In this document: piece by piece, positions 1 through 5,513 of the stretch | How positions within the stretch are numbered: the first letter of the stretch is position 1 | Layout: each line of letters opens with the position of its first letter | Position numbers and translations under genes: made by a program | Source of the DNA: an uncultured Eubacteriaceae bacterium | GTDB taxonomy: Bacteria > Bacillota > Clostridia > Lachnospirales > CAG-274 | Assembly (NCBI GenBank): GCA_946534775.1 | Contig: CAMNCZ010000075.1 | Location: 1-6,127 of the forward strand | Reading direction: 5' to 3' | Length of the DNA: 6,127 bases | The notes under the pieces: generated by a model | Database searches by the model: none | Seen by the model: only the letters and a program-made list of their open reading frames with translations | What the model was told of the DNA's origin: nothing

Positions 1-202
1 TGAGAAAGTAAGCAAAGCATTGCCGCGAATAAGGGTGTTGTTATTTTAACGTATCTGCCGCGGTTTTGAGTGATTTATCGCAAATTTCATTTACCCCCCA
101 AAACACCCCCACCCCATAATTTTGGCATATTGTGAAAAATACACGGTAAACTTTACATAATATTTAACAAAACTTTGTTTATTTTTTATTTATTATTGCA
201 TT
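1..202. other. AT-rich upstream region, no supported gene
   Basis: I see no gene that I can support here. On the + strand, frame 2 is open from the window edge to a TAA at 47-49 (about 15 codons). That could be the tail of an upstream gene, but it is too short to judge. On the - strand there are only tiny frames. No clear terminator hairpin was found. The stretch contains a C-rich tract (runs at 94-99, 106-110 and 112-115) and then becomes strongly AT-rich from about 117 to the rnf promoter. It most likely serves as intergenic and regulatory DNA for the rnf operon. Confidence 0.6.
146..179. promoter_or_regulatory. candidate operator: two short inverted repeats upstream of rnf
   Basis: Two perfect inverted repeats lie close together just upstream of the presumed rnf promoter: GTAAA-C-TTTAC (146-156) and AACAAA-AC-TTTGTT (166-179). 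TTAACAA at 164-170 equals one half of the clostridial Rex (NADH-sensing repressor) consensus TTGTTAA-N4-TTAACAA, but the matching left half (153-159) agrees at only three of seven positions. TTGTGAA at 130-136 is another isolated Rex-like half-site. The symmetry is directly visible. A role as a protein binding site, and Rex in particular, is inference, and such repeats arise easily in AT-rich DNA. Confidence 0.25.
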
Positions 203-232
203 TTGTTCAAAAATATTGTAACATATTATATA
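203..232 (+). promoter_or_regulatory. probable promoter of the rnf operon
   Basis: A sigma-70/SigA-like promoter can be read as -35 TTGTTC (203-208) and -10 TATATA (227-232) with an 18-nt spacer. An alternative -10, TATTAT (224-229), would leave 15 nt. Transcription would then start near 238-241 and give a leader of about 60 nt before rnfC. Neither hexamer is perfect, so the exact elements are uncertain. This is the best candidate between the window edge and rnfC, and no internal promoter is needed because the six genes are tightly packed. Confidence 0.4.
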
Positions 233-282
233 AGAGTGTCCGTTGACAGATGTAATTCGGGTGCGGGCAATCACAAATTTCA

Positions 283-291
283 AGAAAGGGG
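283..291 (+). promoter_or_regulatory. ribosome binding site that fixes the rnfC start
   Basis: AGAAAGGGG ends 10 nt before the ATG at 302. It supports this ATG over the in-frame ATG at 203, which lies inside the putative promoter. It lacks the GGAGG core found at rnfD, rnfG, rnfE and rnfA. Confidence 0.7.
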
Positions 292-301
292 CGTTAAACA
301 A

Positions 302-1663
302 ATGAATCTTCACACATTTAAACGTGGTATTCATCCGCCTGACGGCAAGGCTTTCACCAACCAAAAGCCTATAGAGATACTTATGCCCAAAGAAGGGGCC
401 CTTATGGTATTTCCCGTCAGCCAGCACATAGGTGCGCCGTGCGAGCCTATCGTCAAAAAAGGCGACAGAGTACTTTTGGGACAGAAGATAGCCGAGGCAA
501 AGGCTTTTGTCTGTTCACCCATACATTCATCGGTATCGGGTACTGTGAAGGACATAAAGCCCATGCTTACGCCAAGCGGGGCAACGGTACAGTCCATTAT
601 TATTGAAAACGACGGGAAATTTGAAGAGGATCCGTCTATCGGCAAGGAGACAGACGAGTTTGACTACAAATCTTTTTCAAGGGAAGAGATACTTGAAAAG
701 GTGAAAAACGCAGGTATTGTCGGCCTTGGCGGCGCGGGTTTCCCGACACATATCAAGCTTAACCCGCCTCCCGGACAGGAGATCGATTCAATAATTGTAA
801 ACGCGGCGGAGTGTGAGCCTTATCTTACCACCGACCACCGTGTTATGCTGGAAAAGACCGACCGTCTTGTAATGGGTCTTGATGTAATGCTTCAGCTGCA
901 CCCAAAGGCAAAGGGCTATATAGCGATAGAAGTAAACAAAATGGATGCTTTGGAAGCTGTTACAAAAGCTGCCGAAAAATATCCCAATATAGAGGTGCTT
1001 GCGCTTAAATGCAAATACCCGCAGGGTTCCGAAAAACAGCTTATTTATGCCGTAACGGGCAGAGAGGTGCCAAGCGGCGGCCTGCCTGCAAGTGTGGGCT
1101 GCATAGTGGACAATGTCGATACCGTGCTTGCCATAGAGCGCGCAGTGGTAAAGAACCGCCCGCTTATGCGCCGTATCGTTACCATTACGGGCAACGGCGT
1201 TAAAAACCCCGGCAACTATCAGATAAGGATAGGTATGAACATAAGGGAATTTATCGAGGCAACGGGCGGCCTTACGGACGACTGTGCAAAGATCATCGCA
1301 GGCGGACCGATGATGGGCCCCGCCCTTTACAATATCGATGTTCCTTTTGTAAAAACATCGTCCGCACTTTTGTGTATGACCAAAGAAGAGGCTACTTTGC
1401 CCGAGGAAAGAAACTGTATACGCTGCGGAAAGTGTGTCGGTGCCTGTCCTATGGGTCTTATGCCGCTTGAACTCAATCAGGATGCGCTTGCAAAGGATTA
1501 CGATGCTTTCGAGGCGCACAACGGCGTTGACTGTATAGAGTGCGGTTCGTGCAGCTATGTATGTCCCGCAAAGCGCCATCTGGCACAAAGCCTGCGCATA
1601 ACAAAACGTACCGTTATGGGCATTATAAGGGCAAGGAAGGAGGCCGAAAAAAATGGAAAATAA
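302..1663 (+). CDS. rnfC: Rnf complex subunit RnfC (NADH/FMN-binding, iron-sulfur)
   Basis: RnfC is the cytoplasmic, membrane-associated subunit that exchanges electrons with NAD+/NADH. The 453-residue protein starts with the RnfC barrel-type domain, including the CSPIHSSVSGTV stretch at residues 71-82. The nucleotide/FMN-binding fold related to NuoF/Nqo1 follows, with GLGGAGFPTH at 141-150 and NAAECEPYLTTDHR at 167-180. An SLBB-like segment spans about 292-338. Two [4Fe-4S] motifs complete it: C372-C375-C378-C382-P and C411-C414-C417-C421-P. No membrane helix is evident. The length fits Firmicute RnfC, without the long alanine-rich tail of enterobacterial RsxC. The frame stays open upstream to an ATG at 203, but that start lacks a Shine-Dalgarno sequence and overlaps the promoter. 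It is the first gene of the operon, and its last 11 nt overlap rnfD. Confidence 0.95.
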   Translation: MNLHTFKRGIHPPDGKAFTNQKPIEILMPKEGALMVFPVSQHIGAPCEPIVKKGDRVLLGQKIAEAKAFVCSPIHSSVSGTVKDIKPMLTPSGATVQSIIIENDGKFEEDPSIGKETDEFDYKSFSREEILEKVKNAGIVGLGGAGFPTHIKLNPPPGQEIDSIIVNAAECEPYLTTDHRVMLEKTDRLVMGLDVMLQLHPKAKGYIAIEVNKMDALEAVTKAAEKYPNIEVLALKCKYPQGSEKQLIYAVTGREVPSGGLPASVGCIVDNVDTVLAIERAVVKNRPLMRRIVTITGNGVKNPGNYQIRIGMNIREFIEATGGLTDDCAKIIAGGPMMGPALYNIDVPFVKTSSALLCMTKEEATLPEERNCIRCGKCVGACPMGLMPLELNQDALAKDYDAFEAHNGVDCIECGSCSYVCPAKRHLAQSLRITKRTVMGIIRARKEAEKNGK

Positions 1664-2654
1664 TTTAATGGTTTCCTCTACACCGCATATCCGTTCAAAA
1701 GACAGCATCTCTTCCGTGATGCGTGATGTGGTTATAGCGCTTATACCTGCGGCAGTTATGGGCATTGTGTACTTCGGCGCACGCGCAGCCGCAATAATAG
1801 CAATTTCGATAGTTTCATCCGTGCTTTTCGAGGCACTTTATCAAAAGGCAGCAAAACAGCCTGTTACCGTTTCGGATTTTTCGGCGGTGATAACGGGTCT
1901 TTTGCTTGCAATGAACCTGCCTTCAACGGCGCCTTTCTGGGTACCCGTGGTAGGTGCGTTTTTTGCGATAATAATAGTAAAACAGCTTTTCGGCGGTCTC
2001 GGCCAAAACTTTATGAACCCCGCACTGGGCGCAAGGGCCTTTCTTGTGGCTTCCTACCCCACCGCAACAACGGGCGCGGCTTTCGGCGCGACCACCTGGG
2101 GCAACTACGGCATTGAAAACGTGACCGATGCCGTAACACAGGCAACTCCGCTTGCGCAGATAAAGGCGGGCGCAGTTACCGTAACACAAAACGACCTTAT
2201 AAATGCGCTTATCGGCAATGTAGGCGGCTGTATCGGCGAGACCTGCGCCATTGCGCTTATTCTTGGCGGCATCTACCTTATTTGCAGAAAAGTTATCAGC
2301 TGGAAGATCCCCGTTACTTACATTTTAACGGTATTTGTGCTGACACTTATCTTCAAGGCTGCGGGCATTCCCGCTGCCGCAAACAGACAGCCCGTTTACG
2401 AACTTTTCGCAGGCGGTCTTATGCTCGGCGCCTTCTTTATGGCTACCGACTACGCATCCTCGCCCGTTACGCCAAACGGCCAGATAATAATGGGTATCGG
2501 CTGCGGTATTCTGACAACGCTTATCCGTATTTTCGGCGGTTATCCCGAAGGCGTTTCGTATTCTATCCTTTTGATGAACCTTTGTGTTCCTCTTATCGAC
2601 AGATATACAAGGCCCACTATCTTCGGTGCTGTTAAAAAGGAGGCGAAGAAGTAA
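1653..2654 (+). CDS. rnfD: Rnf complex membrane subunit RnfD (covalent FMN)
   Basis: RnfD is an integral membrane subunit, homologous to NqrB of Na+-NQR, that carries FMN on a threonine and takes part in electron transfer coupled to ion movement. The 333 residues contain many hydrophobic segments, for example 24-60, 76-112, 195-210, 221-237, 251-266 and 276-294. Family signatures are GGLGQNFMNPALGARAF (114-130) and ATDYASSPVTPNGQ (264-277). The flavin site is DAVTQATPLA (159-168), with T165 the expected FMN-bound residue. The S/T-G-A-T form typical of ApbE target sites reads T-Q-A-T here. Start: AAGGAGG at 1637-1643 lies 9 nt before the ATG at 1653, inside the end of rnfC, which suggests translational coupling. 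A second ATG at 1668 is less well placed. The stop overlaps the rnfG start by one base (TAATG). Confidence 0.95.
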   Translation: MENNLMVSSTPHIRSKDSISSVMRDVVIALIPAAVMGIVYFGARAAAIIAISIVSSVLFEALYQKAAKQPVTVSDFSAVITGLLLAMNLPSTAPFWVPVVGAFFAIIIVKQLFGGLGQNFMNPALGARAFLVASYPTATTGAAFGATTWGNYGIENVTDAVTQATPLAQIKAGAVTVTQNDLINALIGNVGGCIGETCAIALILGGIYLICRKVISWKIPVTYILTVFVLTLIFKAAGIPAAANRQPVYELFAGGLMLGAFFMATDYASSPVTPNGQIIMGIGCGILTTLIRIFGGYPEGVSYSILLMNLCVPLIDRYTRPTIFGAVKKEAKK

Positions 2655-3238
2655 TGAATCCTATAGTTAAAACAGGCGGTTCGCTTCTTGTTATCGCAGG
2701 TATCGCTGCGGCGGCGCTGGGCGGCGTCAATGCGGCTACCGCGCCTACGATCGCCGAGAAAAAAATACAATCCACACAACAGGCTATGAAAGCGGTATTT
2801 TTACCCACCACTGCTTCCGAGGATGAGATAAACGCTTATTCGGCCAAATTCGACGAGCCTGTCGAAGTGCCCGAAAGCGATATCATCAACTCCTACAGCA
2901 AAAACGACGAGGGCGGCTATGCTTTCTCCATCACCACAAAGGGCTTCAGTGCAGGCCTTAACCTTATGGTGGGTATCGACAAGGACGGCACGGTAACGGG
3001 CGTTAAAGTGGTTTCACACTCCGAAACACCCGGCCTTGGCGCAAATGCCGAAACAAAGCTTTCGCCCCAGTTCAACGGCGGCAAGACCGCGCCCCTTACG
3101 GTTTTAAAGGGCAGCGGCGCATCCGACAGCCAGCTTGAGGCCATCACTGGTGCCACCATCACCTCAAACGCCGTTGCGGGCGCTGTAAACGAGGCTTATG
3201 ATTATTACGAAAAAAATCTGAAAGGAGGGAATAAGTAA
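2654..3238 (+). CDS. rnfG: Rnf complex subunit RnfG (covalent FMN, extracytoplasmic)
   Basis: RnfG is the homolog of NqrC. It has one N-terminal membrane anchor and an FMN-binding domain outside the cytoplasmic membrane, with FMN joined to a threonine by ApbE. The 194-residue protein has a hydrophobic anchor at about residues 10-28, followed by a soluble domain. Visible family features are SETPGLGANAE (123-133) and the flavinylation site ITGATITS (164-171), where T168 is the expected FMN-bound threonine. The residue six before it is E162 where ApbE targets often have Asp, a conservative change. AAGGAGG at 2637-2643 lies 10 nt before the ATG. The gene starts on the last base of the rnfD stop and ends on the first base of the rnfE start, so it is coupled on both sides. 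Confidence 0.94.
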   Translation: MNPIVKTGGSLLVIAGIAAAALGGVNAATAPTIAEKKIQSTQQAMKAVFLPTTASEDEINAYSAKFDEPVEVPESDIINSYSKNDEGGYAFSITTKGFSAGLNLMVGIDKDGTVTGVKVVSHSETPGLGANAETKLSPQFNGGKTAPLTVLKGSGASDSQLEAITGATITSNAVAGAVNEAYDYYEKNLKGGNK

Positions 3239-3837
3239 TGAATCCCGTAAAAATAATTAAAAACGGTATTATTGACGAAAACCCCACCTTTGTACAGGTA
3301 ATCGGTATGTGTCCCACACTTGCCGTTACATCAAGCGCGATAAACGGCCTGGGTATGGGTCTTTCCACCCTTGCGGTGCTGGCCTGCTCAAACCTGGTTA
3401 TTTCGCTTATCAGAAAATTTGTACCCGACGAAGCGCGTATCCCCTGCTATGTAGTGGTTATCGCAAGTTTCGTTACGATAGTGGAGATGCTGCTTAACGC
3501 TTATGCACCCGCAAGCCTTGTAAAGGCGCTGGGTGTGTATATCCCTCTTATCGTTGTAAACTGTATCATTCTTGCCCGTGCAGAGGCTTTTGCAGGCAAA
3601 AACGGCCCTATTGCATCGCTTTTCGACGGCATCGGTATGGGTCTGGGCTTTACCTGCGCGCTTTTCCTTTTGGGCGCAGTGCGCGAGTTTCTCGGCAACG
3701 GTTCATTCCTCGGTATGACCGTTCTTCCCGAAGCTTTCCCGAGAACACTGGTTATGATACTTCCTCCGGGTGCGTTTTTAACGCTTGCTTTCCTTATGGT
3801 CATTGTAAATAAGCTGCGCAGCGGCAAGTCGGAATAA
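3238..3837 (+). CDS. rnfE: Rnf complex membrane subunit RnfE
   Basis: RnfE is a small integral membrane subunit, homologous to NqrD, that pairs with RnfA in inverted topology. In the family, the two proteins hold a [2Fe-2S] cluster in the middle of the membrane. The 199 residues include the expected half-helix cysteine in GMCPTLAVT (C25) and its partner in VVNCIILARAEAF (C109). About six hydrophobic segments are visible, the clearest at 39-58, 69-88, 95-113, 131-148 and 170-190. RnfE is told from RnfA by its N-terminal NPTFVQVIGMCP (15-26) and by ILARAEAFA. AAAGGAGG at 3221-3228 lies 9 nt before the ATG. The start overlaps the rnfG stop by one base (TAATG). Confidence 0.95.
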   Translation: MNPVKIIKNGIIDENPTFVQVIGMCPTLAVTSSAINGLGMGLSTLAVLACSNLVISLIRKFVPDEARIPCYVVVIASFVTIVEMLLNAYAPASLVKALGVYIPLIVVNCIILARAEAFAGKNGPIASLFDGIGMGLGFTCALFLLGAVREFLGNGSFLGMTVLPEAFPRTLVMILPPGAFLTLAFLMVIVNKLRSGKSE

Positions 3838-3851
3838 GGAGGTAGGCTGAA

Positions 3852-4424
3852 ATGAATTTATTTTTGATTTTATTAAGCGCGATCTTTGTTCACAACTTTG
3901 TACTTTCGCAGTTTTTGGGTATCTGTCCTTTCCTGGGCGTTTCCAAAAAGGTCGAGACCGCTTCGGGTATGGGCATTGCGGTAGTTTTCGTTATCACCCT
4001 TGCCTCGGCTGCGACCTGGCTTGTACACAAGTTTATCCTTGTGCCGCTTAATATCGAATATTTATACAATATTGCGTTTATTCTTATTATTGCATCACTG
4101 GTTCAGCTGGTAGAGATGTTCATAAAAAAATCCTCTCCCTCGCTTTATCAGGCGCTTGGCGTTTATCTGCCGCTTATCACCACAAACTGTGCGGTTTTGG
4201 GTGTTGCCGTAAACAATATGAACGACGGCTACGGCTTTATCGCATCGGTTGTAAACGGTATCGGCGCCGCAGTCGGTTTCGCAATTGCGATAATCCTTTT
4301 TGCGGGTATAAGAGAACGTGTTGCAAAATGCAATATCCCCAAGTCACTTGAAGGTTTCCCCATTGCCCTTATCACAGCAGGTCTTATGGCTATCGCTTTT
4401 TTGGGCTTTTCGGGTATGTTATAA
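3852..4424 (+). CDS. rnfA: Rnf complex membrane subunit RnfA
   Basis: RnfA is the integral membrane partner of RnfE and homolog of NqrE. It contributes the other two ligands of the shared [2Fe-2S] cluster. The 190 residues begin with a family-typical start (HNFVLSQFLGICPFLGVSKK, 14-33) that contains C25. The second ligand is C113 in LPLITTNCAVLGVAV (106-120). Six hydrophobic segments fit the family fold, at about 3-28, 39-58, 71-90, 101-121, 129-151 and 170-188. It starts 14 nt after rnfE, and its Shine-Dalgarno AAGGAGG (3836-3842) overlaps the rnfE stop codon and sits 9 nt before the ATG. The frame ends in two consecutive TAA codons (4422-4427), the second of which forms part of the rnfB ribosome binding site. 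Confidence 0.96.
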   Translation: MNLFLILLSAIFVHNFVLSQFLGICPFLGVSKKVETASGMGIAVVFVITLASAATWLVHKFILVPLNIEYLYNIAFILIIASLVQLVEMFIKKSSPSLYQALGVYLPLITTNCAVLGVAVNNMNDGYGFIASVVNGIGAAVGFAIAIILFAGIRERVAKCNIPKSLEGFPIALITAGLMAIAFLGFSGML

Positions 4425-4425
4425 T

Positions 4426-4432
4426 AAGGGGG
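4426..4432 (+). promoter_or_regulatory. atypical ribosome binding site of rnfB
   Basis: AAGGGGG lies 9 nt before the rnfB ATG at 4442. The four preceding genes in the row, rnfD, rnfG, rnfE and rnfA, all have AAGGAGG at 9-10 nt. This version has a single A-to-G change that would pair with the ribosome through a G-U pair, so initiation may be somewhat weaker. The spacing still supports the ATG at 4442 as the start. Confidence 0.65.
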
Positions 4433-4441
4433 TGCGTGTAA

Positions 4442-5272
4442 ATGGATATAACAAGTATACTCTGGCCTGTAGTTAGTATAGGCGGTATGGGCGTTATTTT
4501 CGGCGCAGGCCTCGGTCTGGCTTCTATCAAACTTAAAGTGGAACAGGATCCGAAGATACCCCTTGTAAGAGAATGTCTGCCCGGCGCTAACTGCGGCGGC
4601 TGCGGCTATGCGGGCTGCGATGCCCTTGCCGAGGCTATCGCAACGGGCAAGGCGCCCATAAACGCTTGTCCCGTAGGCGGCGCTGCCTGCGCGGCTAAAG
4701 TGGGCGATGTAATGGGCGTTAAGGCGGAAACGGGCGCAAAGAAAGTTGCCTTTGTAAAGTGCAACGGTAACTGCGACGCCGCCAAAACCAAATTTGAGTA
4801 CTACGGCGAGGCCGACTGCGACCTTGAAAACGGCGTTTCGGGCGGCAGAAAAGCCTGCGCTTACGGCTGTCTCGGTGACGGCAACTGCGTAAGGGCCTGT
4901 AAGTTTGATGCTTTAAGCATTGAAAACGGCGTGGCTGTTGTAAACCAGGATAAGTGCGTTGCCTGCGGTGCCTGTATAAAGGCCTGCCCCAAGCACCTTA
5001 TCGAACTTGTCCCCTACGACAAGAAAGTGCGCGTAGCGTGCAGCTCGCACGATATGCCCAAGCAGAGTAAGGATAACTGCTCAAACGCTTGTATGGGCTG
5101 TAAAATGTGCGAAAGAAACTGCCCGAGTGAGGCTGTTAAAGTTGATAACTTCCTTGCAAAGGTAAATTACGAAAAATGCACACAGTGCGGCATCTGTACG
5201 GAAAAATGCCCCACAAAGGCAATAACCAAGCGCGACGGCGAACCCGTCACCCTTGCCGAAGATGCATCGTGA
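4442..5272 (+). CDS. rnfB: Rnf complex subunit RnfB (polyferredoxin, ferredoxin-facing)
   Basis: RnfB is the subunit thought to accept electrons from reduced ferredoxin. The 276 residues begin with a membrane anchor (about 4-28). A four-cysteine iron-sulfur domain follows in ECLPGANCGGCGYAGCDALA (C51, C54, C59, with C76 as fourth ligand). Four ferredoxin-type motifs come next: C139/C143/C149/C153 (the expanded ACAYGCLGDGNCVRAC form), C172/C175/C178/C182, C217/C220/C223/C227 and C246/C249/C252/C256. That gives room for about five [4Fe-4S] clusters. I count 27 cysteines in total; C45, C83, C107, C111, C126, C200 and C213 fall outside these motifs. It is of the long type seen in Clostridia and Acetobacterium, well beyond the roughly 190 residues of proteobacterial RnfB. 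It is the last gene of the operon, 17 nt after rnfA, with a terminator 20 nt beyond its stop. Confidence 0.96.
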   Translation: MDITSILWPVVSIGGMGVIFGAGLGLASIKLKVEQDPKIPLVRECLPGANCGGCGYAGCDALAEAIATGKAPINACPVGGAACAAKVGDVMGVKAETGAKKVAFVKCNGNCDAAKTKFEYYGEADCDLENGVSGGRKACAYGCLGDGNCVRACKFDALSIENGVAVVNQDKCVACGACIKACPKHLIELVPYDKKVRVACSSHDMPKQSKDNCSNACMGCKMCERNCPSEAVKVDNFLAKVNYEKCTQCGICTEKCPTKAITKRDGEPVTLAEDAS

Positions 5273-5291
5273 TACAAATAAAATTTGATAC

Positions 5292-5323
5292 AAAGCCCTC
5301 GGACACAATATCCGAGGGCTTTT
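5292..5323 (+). terminator. intrinsic terminator of the rnf operon
   Basis: GCCCTCGGA (5295-5303) pairs perfectly with TCCGAGGGC (5311-5319) around a 7-nt loop, and AAA (5292-5294) with TTT (5320-5322) extends the stem to 12 bp. A short T run (5320-5323) follows. The hairpin lies 20 nt after the rnfB stop and separates the operon from the next gene. The T tract is short, and the AAA before the stem could favour some activity on the other strand too. Confidence 0.9.
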
Positions 5324-5380
5324 CCCTGCCCCAATTTTGTGCGCTTTTGTCTGACTTTATTAATTTTGTAATTTAATATC

Positions 5381-5422
5381 GTCATTTTACATAAATTTGT
5401 TTAAATAAAATCGGTCATTTTA
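5381..5422. repeat. direct repeat of GTCATTTTA upstream of the secreted-protein promoter
   Basis: GTCATTTTA occurs at 5381-5389 and again at 5414-5422. The 33-nt spacing is close to three turns of the DNA helix, and the second copy ends 4 nt before the presumed -35 region. The two copies are exact. Binding by an activator or repressor is inference, and a chance repeat in this AT-rich DNA is possible. Confidence 0.3.
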
Positions 5423-5426
5423 GTAC

Positions 5427-5455
5427 TTTAATTTTTCGCGGATATGTGGTATAAT
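5427..5455 (+). promoter_or_regulatory. extended -10 promoter of the secreted-protein gene
   Basis: A perfect extended -10, TGGTATAAT, lies at 5447-5455 (TATAAT at 5450-5455). The hexamer 17 nt upstream, TTTAAT at 5427-5432, is only a weak -35 match, which is common for extended -10 promoters. Transcription would start around 5461-5463, giving a leader of about 50 nt. With the terminator at 5292-5323 in front, this gene appears to be transcribed independently of rnf. Confidence 0.75.
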
Positions 5456-5492
5456 GAATTACATTGTGATTAGGAAAAATAAAACAAAAAAG

Positions 5493-5499
5493 AAAGGAG
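5493..5499 (+). promoter_or_regulatory. ribosome binding site of the secreted-protein gene, long spacing
   Basis: AAAGGAG ends 14 nt before the ATG at 5514, longer than the 9-10 nt used by the rnf genes. There is no ATG, GTG or TTG closer to it, and the spacer is made of A, T and G only (mostly A). The A-rich leader probably stays unpaired, which may offset the spacing. Confidence 0.6.
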
Positions 5500-5513
5500 A
5501 AATTTAAAAAGAA

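Noticed and set aside
2..49. Possible tail of an upstream gene, + strand, ending at TAA 47-49
   Set aside because: About 15 codons are visible, with no recognisable motif. Open stretches of this length are expected by chance.
49..90. 14-codon frame on the - strand after a G-rich stretch
   Set aside because: The ATG follows a GGGGGG run that resembles a ribosome binding site, but the spacing is too short, the peptide is tiny and nothing else supports it.
243..248. Perfect -35 hexamer TTGACA in the rnfC leader
   Set aside because: No acceptable -10 hexamer lies 16-18 nt downstream; the bases there are GC-rich (around GGCAAT).
203..301. Upstream extension of rnfC by 33 codons to the ATG at 203
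   Set aside because: The extension overlaps the probable promoter, has no Shine-Dalgarno sequence and does not look like the start of RnfC. The ATG at 302 has a well-spaced site and gives the family-typical N-terminus with HTFKRGIHPP.
788..1765. Long open frame of 325 codons on the - strand across rnfC and the start of rnfD
   Set aside because: It is antisense to clearly real genes, resembles no protein family I know, and is explained by the codon pattern of rnfC on the other strand.
2282..2635. Open frame of 117 codons on the + strand inside rnfD
   Set aside because: Its arginine- and tyrosine-rich composition is typical of an out-of-frame reading, and it lies entirely within the conserved rnfD frame.
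5271..5294. GATACAAA repeated twice between the rnfB stop and the terminator
   Set aside because: It is an 8-base repeat with a 16-nt period; the first copy overlaps the stop codon and the second runs into the terminator stem. It is most simply a chance or slippage repeat.
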